Translations under genes and position numbers: made by a program
The notes under the pieces: model-generated
Databases searched by the model: none
Told to the model about the DNA's origin: nothing
What the model saw: only the letters and a program-made list of their open reading frames with translations
Shown: positions 33,061 to 46,144 of the stretch, one piece after another
Numbering within the stretch: the stretch's first letter is position 1
Layout: every line of letters begins with the position of its first letter
Source of the DNA: Nageia nagi
Lineage: Eukaryota; Pinophyta
DNA length: 64,000 nucleotides
Direction of reading: 5' to 3'
Assembly (NCBI GenBank): GCA_050084985.1
Contig: JBITNC010000001.1
Coordinates: 135,656,001 to 135,720,000, forward strand

Positions 33061-35980
33061 ACTTTCAATGAGTATTGAAACTATAAGTGATAACTTTTTT
33101 TGAATAGTTTTTAGGTATTTTTAATTTTTACTTTCAAAATACCTTCATTAAAAAATATTAACCATCTTTAAAATTTGTTGCAAGCTCTTCTCCTAATTGA
33201 ACATGAACACAAAAGGCTTCATTACAATAAGATTTTTCTTTTCTCTAGAGATTTATGACTTTGTAGGGATTTAGGAATATTGTTGGATTGATTCTAACTA
33301 GGTGCACATTTCTAATTTTTCTAAGTTATTAATCTCATTTTATCTTTATTTTTTTGTTTAAAATTTTTAATAATTCCTTTAAGTAATTTTGGAAGAAACA
33401 TATTCTTTTATAAAGTATTTTTTTTTTAATTCTTATTAATACTTAGATTAATATTCATTATGAATTCTTAAAATAGAAAAAATCTTACCTTAAAAAGTCT
33501 TCAAAATAACTTTACTATACTAGAAAATAACTTAGAGTACATTACAAAATTTGATTCAAAATATCTTATATTTGTTAAACTTTATCTAGCACAATTGATA
33601 ATATTAGTTCTAGATAAAAACATGTACAATACAAATAAAAAAATATAAGAAAAAACTTGCAAACTCTAGAAGAAAATAACAAATTGATACATTTAGTGTT
33701 TTTTTAGAAATGACACACCTAAAAATTAAAGTTAAAAACTTATAATTATATCTAAAACCAATAAAAAAAATTGAACATGTAGCCAACCATTATTCCAATC
33801 TAAATAAAAAATTGAATAAGCAAATATTTTTTTTAATAATGGTAAATACATTATAAAAAAAAGTACGTGTTTCGACATGAGCCATAACTTGTAGTAGAAA
33901 AATGTAACTCATACAATCTATCCTATATCCCATATATATCTATTCACAATCCAAACTCCACTATGTTACCCAGCCATAGCCTATAGTAGCAAAAACATAT
34001 AATGTATCATATAATCTATCTCATATTTTAGATCTATCTATTCACAATCCAACTCTTTCCTAGCCCAAACAATACACAAAATGTAGTCAAAAGCTATCCA
34101 TGCTTAAAAGAGAGACTTCCACCATCCCACTTTAACTACTCTTTTATTCTTACTTTGATCTCAAATAATTAAGCACTAAGCAATCAAATCTGAACACACC
34201 AAAGAAGAAACTCTATCAATGACCAGCATGCATGTGCCACTCTAACATGCCATGTTGAGTTAGAGATGAACTTTCAAGGAATATACAATATACAATATTA
34301 AGGAATAATAGTGTTAATAATGCAAAACTATTTCAAGGATGTAGTTGAATCTCTCAAAGTGCAACCAACATCAAAATCCAAGAGAATGCACTTGAAAGCA
34401 TATAGATCTAAATGTATTGCAGAAGACATGACATGATTGCCTAAGACCTCTTGTGCTGATCCAACACCTCCAAGTGTTAAGTGAAAGAAGTATCATATGA
34501 GAAATCCAAATCTATGCTCAAAGTATTATCCTTAGGGAATTAGAACTTTCCAAGTTTTGAATAAAAATAATAATTCATTGGTACATTCATCCAACTTCAT
34601 TCTATACAAGCATCCAAAGCTTCAAAGGGTTAATCTTGATACTAATACTCTAGATATACAATAGAAGATCCTACATTTACTACTCAACACCTCCTATGCT
34701 ACTCCAACACTAGAATCCAACTATCTATGTTGAGTGAGAGATAAATATTCTTTTGTAATTTGGACTAGGGTATCAAAAATTATCTTTGAAAGCCTTAGGA
34801 TTTTCATGTTGTAAAATGTATGTGTATCTCCCATAGTCAAAACCATAAACTAAAGTGATCAAAAAGTAGACTTAATGAAGAACTAGAGACTATAATAAGT
34901 GATTTCCCTTGTATGCTTAGTTTCTTTGATTAGGGATTTAGGGATTTCTTGCAAATGCTTGCATAGACAACCCTTGACCATTTTATATGAATAAGAAAAT
35001 AATATAAATGATTTAACTATTGATATATATTTTTAAAAAAATGTCACCTCTAAACCTCCCCCTTCAAAAGCTATAATAAATGGAGAATCCATACTAGATA
35101 AAAAATAAGCTAATAATTCTTTAAATTTAATCATAGCAGGTCTAGATGGAATAGATCAAGATAATACCTTCAAAATGCTTATAAACAAATTCCAATCAAT
35201 CTTAGAAATTAACTCTAAAAAAATTGTATAAGCTAAAAGAGTAGGGAAAAAATAGATAATAGGAAAAGGTTGGTTTGTATTAAGATGTTCTGTTATACTG
35301 TTTGACAAAAAATGCTTTTCAACTCTTAAAAATGAGAAGGAATTGGAATTTTTATTAATGAATTTCTCATTCATGAAAACCAAGTTGAGTAACATAAAGA
35401 AATACCAAAAATGAAAGAAGCAAGAAAATATGGGAAAATAAAATTGATTAAAAATCACAGGGTCATAATCTTAGAAAATAAAAAAAGATAAATTTACTTT
35501 TTTGCCATTTGTTATTTTTTTAGTTTGAAGGTAAATTTATATTAACAATGATTTTTCATATAGGGCCCAAAAACCTATCTTACAAAAATCATTATGATAT
35601 ATAATTGAAATGTGAATATCTACATTATCCTAAATTTCACTTCCATCCTTGGAAGGAGGATCCATCAATCTATGATAACCAAATAGAGAGTATAGATCAG
35701 TAACATAAGAAAAAGTTTCCATTTCCATGCTTTGTCTTTCTCTAGCTATAACATTCTCCATCTTGTCCATGAAGTCCACCTAGCCTTGATGATGCTTTCC
35801 CACTAATAAAGCATTCTATCCAGTAGGATGCCCTTTGGTAGCCTCTTGATGGTTGTTCTCATTCTATGTAGCTTTCGTATTCTTTCCATTTGCTCACAAT
35901 CATTATCATAAACTCATTTGATGGACTGATAAGTTGTATGAGACTCCTAAAAGTTTGTAGTAGTTGTTATTTGTTATTTT
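33061..35980. other. AT-rich stretch without recognised gene
   Basis: I see no conserved domain on either strand. Short direct repeats occur (CTATTCACAATCCAA at 33,941 and 34,040). 34,170-34,980 has non-coding text like the outer parts of LTR elements but no paired repeat. A plus frame around 35,090-35,430 with repeated Lys/Asn and FSTLKNEKELEFLLMNFSF could be a decayed LINE ORF1 because it lies upstream of the LINE endonuclease, but nothing proves this. Confidence 0.5.
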
Positions 35981-37212
35981 TTCGCTAACAATTAAATGTT
36001 CTATAAAAACATTAATTAGATAAAGAGTTTCCCTTTCTTTACTTAAAAAATGATATTTCCCACTTTACGAAAAAGAAGAGATAATTATACTTGGTGAATT
36101 TAATGCTCAAACTACTTACAAGAAAAGTATTGTTAACAATTATCTTAGCAACTCTAACCCTCTTTATCTTAAAGAAGATCATTTCCTCATAAATGAGTTT
36201 CTCAAATGTCTAAAGATCAAATTGAAAATAAATTTGGACAAGAAATAATAAAGATCATTAATTTATAAGAACTTATCATTGAAAATGGTTTACATTTCTA
36301 GACTAAATCTAATAAATGAACTTATATTCATAAAAATGGTAATAGTACCATATACTATATTATCCCCTTGATTTCTCTTACTAAGAAAATAATGGATTTT
36401 AAAATTTAGACATACCATGAACTTGAGTTTGATCATCAACCTCTTTTATTTACACTTAAAATAAATCTAACATAAGAAATCAACCTTAATGGTAATAAGG
36501 TTAAAACTATAAAGATTATTTTCAAATATAACATGAACTTAATGCCTTTTGAAAAGATCTTCAAGATGCTTTTAACCCATATCATAAAACTCTATCTTCA
36601 ATATCTAATTTATATAATAATTTCACTTCAAAATTATTTTTCTTCATCAATAAGAACTCATATCAAAATTTTATCACCTATAATAATAGAACAATAAATA
36701 AAAAATATGATATGGATTGTAAAACTTATAGGAAAAATATTAAGATTTATCAAAATAATTTTTATAAACAACATAAAATACAAAAACCTTAGTTAAATAT
36801 AAAAAATTAGTAACTTCAAATCAATAATAGATTTTTTTTGGATCTATATAAACATAATCCATAGCAATTTTAGAAAATAATTTTACCTAGGAAAATGATA
36901 ATTGAACCTTTAATTGACTTAAATAATTGGAGTTGTTATCTCAAAAAAATTTATATACCACATTTAAATATGAAGAACTCTTTGCAAGATTTAGCTCCTC
37001 CTTTCATCTAAAATAATAGTTTCTCCTTAAAGGACATTAAGAATGGAATTAAAAGGTTATCAAAAGGAAAGATCAAAGATATATAATACTATCCATTATA
37101 ATTTTTAAAAGTTGGTAGCTTTATCCTTTCTCCTCATATCCAAACCCTTTTCAATGCATCTATTAAAGAAGGATTCCCAAAGCAATGGGTTATACGTTCT
37201 ATCACTCCTAAT
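35981..37212 (+). pseudogene. LINE (plus strand), 5' part: endonuclease end and RT start
   Basis: ISHFTKKEEIIILGEFNAQT contains the endonuclease GDFNA block (D to E). Later MDFKI-stop-TYHELEFDHQPLLFTL is the SDH-type block, and FSLKDIKNGIKRLSKGKIKD, ILSPHIQTLFNASIKEGFPK and QWVIRSITPN are RT blocks 0-2. At TPN the sequence is cut by element C and resumes at 52,234 with NKSGDKRNPPNY, exactly the expected next residues. Non-LTR retrotransposon, dead by multiple stops. Confidence 0.88.
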
Positions 37213-37919
37213 TGTTAACACCTAAAAATGAATTTTAATTTAATTAAAATATACCCTTTAGGTATTTGTAATAATTCATTTATTTAAGTGATTTAATACT
37301 CTTTTCATTATGCACACTCGTCTACCTTTGTGTTTTATGATAATAGGTCAATTCAAAGATAAGCCCAAGAAGGAATCTTGACCCACATGTACCATAAGCC
37401 CAAGGAGGAGCCTTGGCACTAGACCTACTATATATAAAGGTGTAAGGGTTGTGCATGAGAAATCATGACATGATCTAGAATCCTGAATAGGTGTAACATA
37501 ATTTGGTCCTTTGATCAGTTTTTTGCAATACAACCTATCATATTTGAATTTTTTTATAATCAAATCTTACCCAAATTCCTAAGCCATTATTTTTCTATAT
37601 CAATAATCAAAACCTAACCTTGGATAAGGAATTTTGATAACCACAAAAGATTAGGGGTACTTCTATGGAAAAAACCCAGTGACATCGCTTGATTCATAAC
37701 AAGTTAGAGGGTACCGATTTCAGGAGTTCATCATTATCCCATCTTAGGAGAATTCAATATTTGATTTATGATTATAGGTAAGAACATAGGTATGTTAGTC
37801 ATTTACAATTCAAATTTGATAATTTAATTTCAATTGACCATATTTGATCATTTTCATCTTCCATATTACTACTATTTCATTATTATTCTATTATTTAGTA
37901 TATAAAACTAATAAATTAT
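37213..37919 (+). repeat. Element C 5' LTR, main part (interrupted by SINE)
   Basis: Starts TGTTAACACC. It ends at the 16-bp duplication AAAACTAATAAATTAT of the SINE. The last 16 bases of this LTR are at 46,778-46,793 (ending TTATAACA). TATATATAAAGG at 37,429 is a likely TATA box, shared as TATATATAAAC in the 3' LTR. Confidence 0.92.
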
Positions 37920-38090
37920 GTCCCCAAGGGGACACCATGATGGCAAAGTGATTCAAATTGGTGGGAGGAGGTCACAAGTTTAAATCCACTTAATGGATCC
38001 CTATTGGTACTATGTGGCTATAATTTGGATGAATTTCAGCTGTATTGTGACAAGTTTGTGGGGCCTAGATAAAAAATGTTCATGTAAAAA

Positions 38091-38589
38091 GTGAAAGAAC
38101 TAACACTAACATTTAATTATTAAATTACCAAGATCTCATGGAAACTCAACTAACATCAACATAACTCCACAAAATAATCTCACAAAATGACTCAAGAGAT
38201 AAAGGGATTCCTCCAACTAGGATTACATCCACTAACTAGATCTTACTTCATTCACAGATATGAACCTCTTACAAATCTTTTAATCTCATCTCCTAAACAC
38301 TCTCCTATATTATAACGTTACTCCACAAATTGGTGAGTGATCACAAAGAGGGAGCTTTCTATTTATAGGCCAAAATACCTCTTTAGATCACCCTTTTATC
38401 TAATGTACAAAGGCATGACATGTAACTCCTTTTTACCTAAGGGGCATGCTCATGACATAAAGTGTAGGACAAGTTACATTATCATACTCACTTAAATACT
38501 TAAGGTATCTAGAGATGCCATTAAGTATTAGTGAATTTACAAGAGGATTATTACAAAACCTTTTCAATAATGCATTATACATTCCAACA
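38091..38589 (-). repeat. Copia-B 3' LTR
   Basis: 499 bp. The minus strand begins TGTTGGAATG. Homologous to both Copia-A LTRs. Confidence 0.93.
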
Positions 38590-38600
38590 CTCCCCCTTAA
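38590..38600 (-). other. Copia-B polypurine tract
   Basis: The minus strand AAGGGGGAG abuts the 3' LTR start; Copia-A has AAGGAAGAG. Confidence 0.85.
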
Positions 38601-39340
38601 TGCAATATTTGGATAGAATAAGAGAGAATAAAGAGAGAAAGTAATAGAGTTCTCCTCCATATAGATACAACCAAAGATGAGAATTTTTAACATATTTGTG
38701 AAGTAAGCAAGATCATATTTTGAGACTCATTACTTTACCATTTTAAAAAATGGTTTACAATACAATCATTAACCATAACTGGTTTCAATATGCATAAGGT
38801 AGCTATCCAACTGGAAGTCATGATGAGTCTCCATGAGCCTGCACACCCAAAGTAGATAACCTATAATTTCAAAAGAACTTGCAAGTTATAAGTAGCTAAA
38901 TAATAAGATTAGTTAGATGAAACATATTCCTATCAATAAATATAAATGTATAAAAAAATGCCATCATATATTGATCAATGGTGCACTATAAGTCATCATG
39001 AAGAATCCAAGCCAAAAACTTATACTCATCTACTATATATAAAATATGTGTTGATTATCATTATAAAACAAAATGAACATACGAGTTTCTCACATATGGA
39101 TAACTAAATAATTTCAAAATATACATACAAGTTCCTCACATATGGATAACTAAACAATGCTAGAGTGGCTAATATTTTGCTCTAAAACTTTGTACAAGTT
39201 CTTGATGTAGAGCTAACTTGCCATGAAGATGTGCAATAAAATCAACACTATAGAAAAACAAATTCTTGTAAGGGTGAAGTTGTAATCATAAATATGAATT
39301 CAACACAAGAATTCAAAATTCTCTCCCCCTTGAGGGCAAC
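38601..39340 (-). other. Copia-B 3' untranslated region
   Basis: Collinear with Copia-A 17,546-18,350. Contains two copies of the CCTCACATATGGATAAC word near 39,090-39,150. No ORF. Confidence 0.7.
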
Positions 39341-40080
39341 TTCACCAACCCAATAGCATCTCTAAAATTACAAAATTGAGCTTCAGGAAGGGGCTTGGTG
39401 AACAAATTAGTAGAGTTCAAGGTTGATGGAAAATACTCTAGGTGTATGATGCCATTAAGAACCTTTTCCCTAATGAAATGGGCTTGAATTTATAAATATT
39501 TTATTCTCTAATGGAACATAATATTCTTATCCAAAAAAGTAACTAGTTGATTGTATGAAAAAATTAGAGATGGGATAGCTTGCACATACCTAATTTCTTT
39601 TAGAACATGTCTAACTCAAATAGCTTCTTGGGCTGAAATAGATATGGATTGGTATTTGGATTCTATGGTGGAAAGAAAAATAGTAGGATACTTCTTGTAA
39701 GCTCAAGAGATAACACCTATACCAATGATAAAAATATACATAGAGGTTGATTTTTTATCATCTCTATCTCCCCCATAGTTAGAATCAAAGAACCCTAAGC
39801 ACAAAAATGAGGGCAACTTGGAATACTTGAGAGTAAGATCCTTCATTCCTATAACATACCTCAAGATTTTTTTAATAGCATTTGGGTGCTCAAAATATGG
39901 TTTTTTACATTAATAATGCCATCAAAATCATTGTAAAGATAATAATTGGGTTGGAAATAGTCAAATAGAGAAGACTACCAATTAATTGCTTGTAAGTTGT
40001 AGCATCAACAAACTAAGAGTTGGAGCTAAGAGAAATATTTTTTTTAGGAGAGATGAGAATCATAGCATGTCTACACTCCT
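39341..40080 (-). pseudogene. Copia-B RNase H
   Basis: The minus-strand counterpart of Copia-A 16,863-17,545: PKLPSFLCLGFFDSNYGGD-like text, a KKYPTIFLSTIESKYQSIS equivalent of the SLSTIEAEY signature, and a LVTFLDKNIMFH region near 39,540. Several stops. Confidence 0.75.
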
Positions 40081-40890
40081 TCATTCCAAATTTTTGCAAG
40101 ATGTCTTATATGTACTTGGATTGATTATGATAGGTACAATCCTTGTATTGATACATTTGCATTCCAAGGTAGTAGTGCAAGAGACCAAGATCAATCATTT
40201 CAAAGGTTGCCTTAAGCTTGGATATGCACTCTTGAATGATTTTATTATTATTTCTAGTTATCAAGAGATCATCCACATAAAGGAGAATCAAGACCACATT
40301 TTTTCCTTGATTGAGCACAAAAAGTTCTGAGTTAGAAAAGCACTTAGAGAATCTAATATTTGCAAAGTTTCTTGAAATCTTTTTGTACTAGGCTCTAGGT
40401 ATTTGCTTAAGTCCATACAAAGACTTCTTTAGCTTTCACACAAAAGACTCTTTTCCTTCCATAATAAACCCTTTTGGTTTATTCATGTATATTTTCACAT
40501 CTAAGTTACTATTGAGAAATGCACTCTTGATGTCAAGTTGAAAAAATTTCCATCCTTGAGCTGCAAAAAGAGAATGGATAATCCTAATAGTAGGCATCTT
40601 TTCCATAGGAGCAAAGGTTTACTCATAATATACATCATATTTTTGAGTGAAACCTTTGGCTACTAACCTTGCCTTGGATTTTTAAATATCCCCAACTGAA
40701 TTTAACTTGACCTTATAGATCCACATATTGCCAATCATATTTTTTTTATTGGGATAATGAACTAATTCCCAAGTTTCATTTTTTATAAGCATCTCATACT
40801 CCACTTTCATGGATTCCATCCAAAACTTGTACTTTGAAGCTTATTGAATGATGAGGGCTCATTTTTGTTATCAATATTGGAAAATAAGGA
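40081..40890 (-). pseudogene. Copia-B reverse transcriptase
   Basis: 40,318-40,106 is open: VVLILLYVDDLLITRNN with intact YVDD, then TFEMIDLGLLHYYLGMQM. Upstream blocks (LDIKSAFLNSNLDVKIYMN and LYGLKQIPRA-like) are readable through stops to about 40,880. The plus-strand ORF 39,986-40,330 is a shadow. Copia-A lost the first Asp of YVDD, so the two copies decayed independently. Confidence 0.87.
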
Positions 40891-41990
40891 TTTGTTCAAA
40901 GTCATGCTCCTTATTACCATTTGTGTTGGAGAATTTTGTTCCTATGGTGACATATCTACATTAATATCCAACCAGCTAGGTGCAACTAATGAGTCATATG
41001 GATCATCCACATCCTCATTAGAAATATATTCTTCATGGAGTTCATTAAAATTTACATTTGTTAAAATAAACACTCCCTTGTAAGATGGAGATTAGAGCCT
41101 GTAGCCTCTATGTTGACTATCATAACCCACAAAGATGCCATTTTTATCTCTTTTATCCAATTTTTTTCTTTTCTTAGAAATAATGTAGGATAATGATTCA
41201 AAACCAAAAACCCTTAGGTGAAAAAGGTTAGGTTTTATTTCTAACCATATCTCAAAAGAGTTTTACCCTAAACAACTTTTATAGGACAGCTATTCAAAAT
41301 GTAAATAGCAGTGCTCATAGCTTCACCCCATAAAAAACTAGGAAGATTACCTAACATGCATCTACCCATCTCCATAATTATCCTATTTTTCCTTTTGGTA
41401 ACACCATTCTATTGGGGAGTGTATGGAATTGTAAACTATCTCTTGATTCCATACTTAGCATAATAGTTATTAAAATCATTGCTATTATATTCTCTCCCAT
41501 TATTTGATCTCAACGTATTGATTTTAAGGTTAGTTTGATTTTCAACTAAGGCCTTAAAATTCTTAAAACTCTCAAAGGTTTGATCCTTATGCTAAAGTAG
41601 ATAGCCAAAGGTCATCCTATTGAAGTCATCAATGAAGGTCAAGACGTAATATGCTGCTCCAAGAGACTTAGTCTAAAATGAATCCATCAAATCTGAATGC
41701 ACAATTTGAAGAGGTTGATATGCTCTTGTTTCCTTATCTTTTTTGAATATTTTTCTATTCATCTTGCCAAAGATGCACTTCTCACATAGACCAATTGAAG
41801 GTGAAATTAAAGGCAAACCTTCTACAAGTTCTTGGTATTTCATAACATGAATACTCTTGTGGTTAAGGTGCTCTACATGTTGGTGCCAAAGATTGCCTCT
41901 AAAACACCAATTTTTAGTAAGATACATCTTTTTTGAAACTTGATCCATAATGTAAAGATCATCTTTCACTAACCCTTTAACCAATGTGGC
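40891..41990 (-). pseudogene. Copia-B integrase
   Basis: 41,984-41,673: LWHQHVEHLNHKSIHVMKYQ and LCEKCIFGKMNRK give the full HHCC zinc region, then LQIVHSDLMDSF with the first catalytic Asp. Further down LRSNNGREYNSND replaces the second Asp by Asn, and NGVTKRKNR replaces the Glu by Lys, so the active site is lost. The C-terminus has FGFESLSYIISKKRKK and RGYRLYSPSYKG (about 41,240-41,080). Confidence 0.87.
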
Positions 41991-41999
41991 AAGTCCTTT

Positions 42000-42300
42000 C
42001 TTAATGCACCAAGATTGAGAGTCAAAATTAAATGAATACCCTTTTTTTGCAACTTAAATCACTAAAAGAAGGTTCATTATGAGCTTAGGAACATAGAGCA
42101 CATATTTAAGAACCTTCCCATGAATCAACACACTCTCAATTCCTTGGATTTTAAGGATAGAATTATCACCTATCACAACTTCATATTTCCTATACTTATG
42201 AAAATTTTCAAACTTATCCTTTTCAAAGCATAGGTGATTAGTGCAACCAAAGTCAAAAATCCAATCAATTGAAAAAGAGCAAGACATGGAGTAGAGCGTA
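42000..42300 (-). pseudogene. Copia-B protease
   Basis: 42,287-42,054: WIFDFGCTNHLCFEKDKFE, VVIGDNSILKIQGIESV, VLKYVLYVPKLIMNLLLV. The catalytic Asp of DSG is kept but Ser has become Phe (also Phe in Copia-A, hence probably ancestral to both copies). Confidence 0.87.
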
Positions 42301-43266
42301 GTAGTAAATACACCTTTTATATTCTTATTTCCTTTGAATTTATTTACATTTTCATTTCTCTTATTCTTTTCTTCTCTTTTCTTTTTCTAGTAATCAAATT
42401 ATTTGTGACCATGTATGCCACAAAAGTTACAATTTTCATCAAATTTTGTTTTGGGATTTGGTATGCTTGCCTTGCCTTTTCCTTCTCTTTGCTTGAATTA
42501 GAGGTTGTTTCCATGGTTGTTACCATTGTTGTTGTTTCCATGGTTGCTATTGTTACCCCTTTATTAAATATTTTTAAGGAAGAAGCATAAGATTTCTTAT
42601 GATGATTGAACTTTTTTTTGAAAGGGGTTTTGGTTGCTCTTTAAGCAACATTATTGTTCTTTCGAAAAGAGATCAACACCTTTTTGTAAAGAGTTTCTTT
42701 ATGCTTTATAAGGAGCCTAGAAAGGTTCTCAAGAGAGAAAACTTCTTCTTCATCATCAAACCTAGTCTTAATTACCATCACAAAGTTACTAAAATTTAAA
42801 GAAAGGATTTGGAGAATGATAAAGACCATTAACTCATCATTGATCCAATTGCACCCTCAAGCAACAAGTTGATCCTAAGGTCAATGATTTTGTTCAAGCA
42901 GATGGCAACATTTTCATCTTTCCCTTGACAAGATTGAAGCAAATTTTAAAGTATAGTAAACATTCTTGAGAACTTATATCTAAGATATATTTGCTTAAGC
43001 TTATCCCAAGCTTCCTTTACTAAGGTTGAGGATGAAATATAAAGGAGCACATCATCTAACACTACATAAAAAATCATAGAGTTTGCTAATTCATTGTTTG
43101 TGTTGTATGCCTCAATTGAATTCTCATATATAGGAGAAATAAGGTCCCCATTTATGGTTTGCCAAAACTTCTTTGCTTGTAATTTAGCTCTCATATGAGG
43201 TTTCCAAATACCAAAGTTGGAATCATAAAGAATATGTTTGGGTAAGGTGTCTCCCATTAGATACAT
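42301..43266 (-). pseudogene. Copia-B gag
   Basis: 43,266-42,946: MGDTLPKHILYDSNFGIWK and PHMRAKLQAKKFWQTINGDL, YNTNNELANSMIFYVVLDD, KEAWDKLKQIYLRYKFSRM. After a frameshift near 42,900: FVMVIKTRFDDEEEVFSL, then an Asn/Gly-rich basic stretch and the zinc knuckle CNFCGIHGHK-stop-FDY (last Cys lost). The N-terminus is better preserved than in Copia-A and fixes the gag start. Confidence 0.88.
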
Positions 43267-46130
43267 AAGATTGTAAAAAAAATAAGCATGTAGTATAAAA
43301 TAACATTATATGTTTAGTTCTATTCCAGGTAAATAATACATGTTACATTTAATAACAAAGATATGCTTGATTTGATTCACAAGAGAAAATATTTATAACT
43401 CAAATATACATCTCATGTACTCAAATACTTTTGTCACCACCAAGAGTGATATTATTGAGGCTTGTTTTCTTGTCTAAAATTAGGCCTTCACATGGATGCC
43501 CACAAGGTGAAGCCTAGGTACTACCAATCATCAACCAGTTCATCTTGGGTAGTAGTATACTCTCACAAGGAGGATTACCTACTATTTTCCAAGGTTATGA
43601 AATTTATTAGATTTTCCAAATTATTAATCTTGATTAGGTTTCAAGTTGTCCTCCCAAGGTATCAGGATAATCCTTGAGTGGACATGCAGACATGTGATAT
43701 CACTACACACATGCTTGTCCACCTATTGGAGTTATATCCAGACCAATAGAGGAATTAGGGGTAATTAAGAAGCACAAAATTTTTACCATTTGGATCATTG
43801 AATTTAAAATCTCCAGTATACCTATCTTCACCTCATGGCTCCTCAAACAAGTCATGTTATGGAGTGTACATGCCAATGTGTTCATTTTAGAGGGTTTTTT
43901 ATTGAATGTTTATGATTTTTGCATAAGTAAATAAAGCAAAAATATGCAAAACATAAGGCAAAGTATGTAAATAAAATATCATTTATTTGTAATTTAAAAC
44001 CTAAGAGTCCAATGGGTTGTTTACTAATCCCTAAAGGACATCTTTACATAGATCCTTATTTGCACAATTCCATTCCATAATTTGCATAAGGAAGTAAAAG
44101 ATTAGGGAGTCAATTTTAAAGAATGCATCATCCCATAACTTAAAAAAAAAATCAAGTAGAAGGCATGTGTTATTCCCATAAAAGAGTTAAGCAAGCATCA
44201 TTCCATAGCTTAAAAATTGAAGTAATAAGCATGCATCAAATATTACATAGTTTGCAAAAGTTCATTTGTTAACTTTGCATAAAGAAAAAAAATGCAAAAG
44301 TCCATTTATAACATTGCATCAAAGATCTAAACATTTTAAGTATTGTATAAGAAATTTATCAACACTTAAAATATAAGTAATAGACATGTTATATTTGCAT
44401 TAGGATCTAAAATTTTAAGTAAAGACTTTCAAAATTTCTCCCAAAATAACATTAGTAAAAAATTGCATTTTTATGTTAGAAAATAATTGTAACTAAGGAA
44501 AGAAGAATTGCTAAGAATTTTGCATTAGAGTCTTTAATTTCAATACTAGAAAATATTAATGCCAAGTTGACAAATTACCCAAAAATAGGCACTAAAAATG
44601 CTTAAATAATTTAATTCTAGGCATTAAAAAAAAAGATTTTACTAAAACAAATGCCTTAAAAAATTGTCTACTTTAAAATGATTTTATTCATTTTTACAAA
44701 TAAGTATTTAATAAGTCATTATGCTCTTACTAGCACTTGAGAGAAAAAGTCAATGTATTTAATGCAATTTTACTCTAAGCACTCTAAGAATACTCCAAGA
44801 ATGGATTGTATTTATGAGTTAAACTTATATAATAAGTAAAAAATTGAAATTCTTGTAGAGTATAAAAAATAATACTCTACGCCACTAGAACACATAATCA
44901 TTTTAATAATTTAATGCTTATGGAGGGGGGGAGGGGGGCTTAATACAAAGTATTTTACAAATAACCAAAAAACATAAATTCCTATCTAGCAAATTGAAGG
45001 GGCTATGCACAAGAGAAAAAAAAAAGAGGCTAAGAGCTGAAAAAAAGGGGCCACAAGCTAAAGAGAAGGAGCTTCTAGGGGTGATGAGTTAGAAGGAGGC
45101 AAGAGAAAAAGAGGTAGACTATGCATGAGCTATTCACCTTTCTCATCATCCCCAAAGTGTGAATCAAATAGGGAGAGTGAAGTGCCTTGGAGAGCAAGAA
45201 GGGAAGATGCCAACTTCATTGCACAGAGCATGGGAATAAATCCCATAGAAGGAGGGAATACTACCAACTAAAATAAGGGAAGACTATGCAAGTAGCTGAG
45301 TGTAGATTCCAAAAGAGGGTCACATGAGGGAGAAAGTGAAGAGAAGATGTGAGTCTAAAATTTTCAACAAGGGAGAAAGAAGGTTGCATAAGGGAAACTA
45401 GATAATCCTTCCATCCATCCACAAACCTTGCATAAAATAGGTCATGTAAGTTGTGAAATGGAGCGAGTGGAGGCAAATAGAATTTTTTTTTCATTGATTT
45501 CAACATGCCAAGGGGGTTTGAGAGGAGATGCATTGGAGTTCAACATGCTAAGAGGGTCTGAAAGGAGGTACATTGAAGGAGAGACCACCATCAAGCAACT
45601 ATCTTTAAAGGTTCAAAAACGATATTTGGAAGAAACAAAGGTTTTGGAAAAAAAATAATACATGCCTCCCTCCCAATATTGAAAGGAATAATATTTGTAA
45701 AAAATATTCCTTTTTTTAATTTTGAAAAAAATAAACCCTGCCACTTTTTAAATATATATATGTATTTTTGTAAAGGGGATGCAACCTTCCTTAAAAAAAA
45801 AAACTTTATAACATACAATATATAATTTTTTTCCCTATTTCTCAAAAATAATTAGCTATAATTTTTTTCTTACATACTAACCCTTTTTTTAAAATAAATT
45901 AGCAAAATGCTAAGTAATAAGAACTTGTAAAAAATTTTTAGTAACCAATTGCATCATTTTAAGCATAAAAAATGAACTAACACATCTTAAAAAAATGTTA
46001 GTATCATAGTAATGAAAAACATTAATCAAGAAGAAAGAGATTCATATGTTAAATAAGAAAAGTAAACCTCACAAGATGATGAAGAAGGATGTAGAACCTC
46101 CAAGATGTTGAAGAAGAGCTTCTATGCCAA
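43267..46130 (-). other. Copia-B long leader
   Basis: 2.9 kb without a credible ORF, homologous to the Copia-A leader. Purine-rich on the plus strand at 44,923-44,940 (G-run) and 45,015-45,110; the equivalent part of Copia-A is pyrimidine-rich on its own coding strand, so the feature is conserved. Confidence 0.75.
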
Positions 46131-46142
46131 GCTCTGATACCA
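46131..46142 (-). other. Copia-B primer-binding site (initiator-Met tRNA)
   Basis: The minus strand TGGTATCAGAGC continues CTTGG-like bases (TTGG) after it; two bases from the LTR. Confidence 0.92.
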
Positions 46143-46144
46143 AT

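Noticed and set aside
35156-35458. 100-codon Phe-rich minus ORF resembling a membrane protein
   Set aside because: Hydrophobicity comes from A-rich plus-strand text; no start context or family, and the plus strand reads more like a decayed ORF.
37941-37987. tRNA-like A and B boxes, possible tRNA gene
   Set aside because: No cloverleaf or acceptor stem; body, A-tail and 16-bp target duplication make it a SINE.
39986-40330. 114-codon plus-strand ORF
   Set aside because: Exact shadow of the Copia-B RT on the minus strand.
45261-45845. Several overlapping ORFs in the Copia-B leader
   Set aside because: Low-complexity purine-rich sequence, no homologous open frame in the Copia-A leader.
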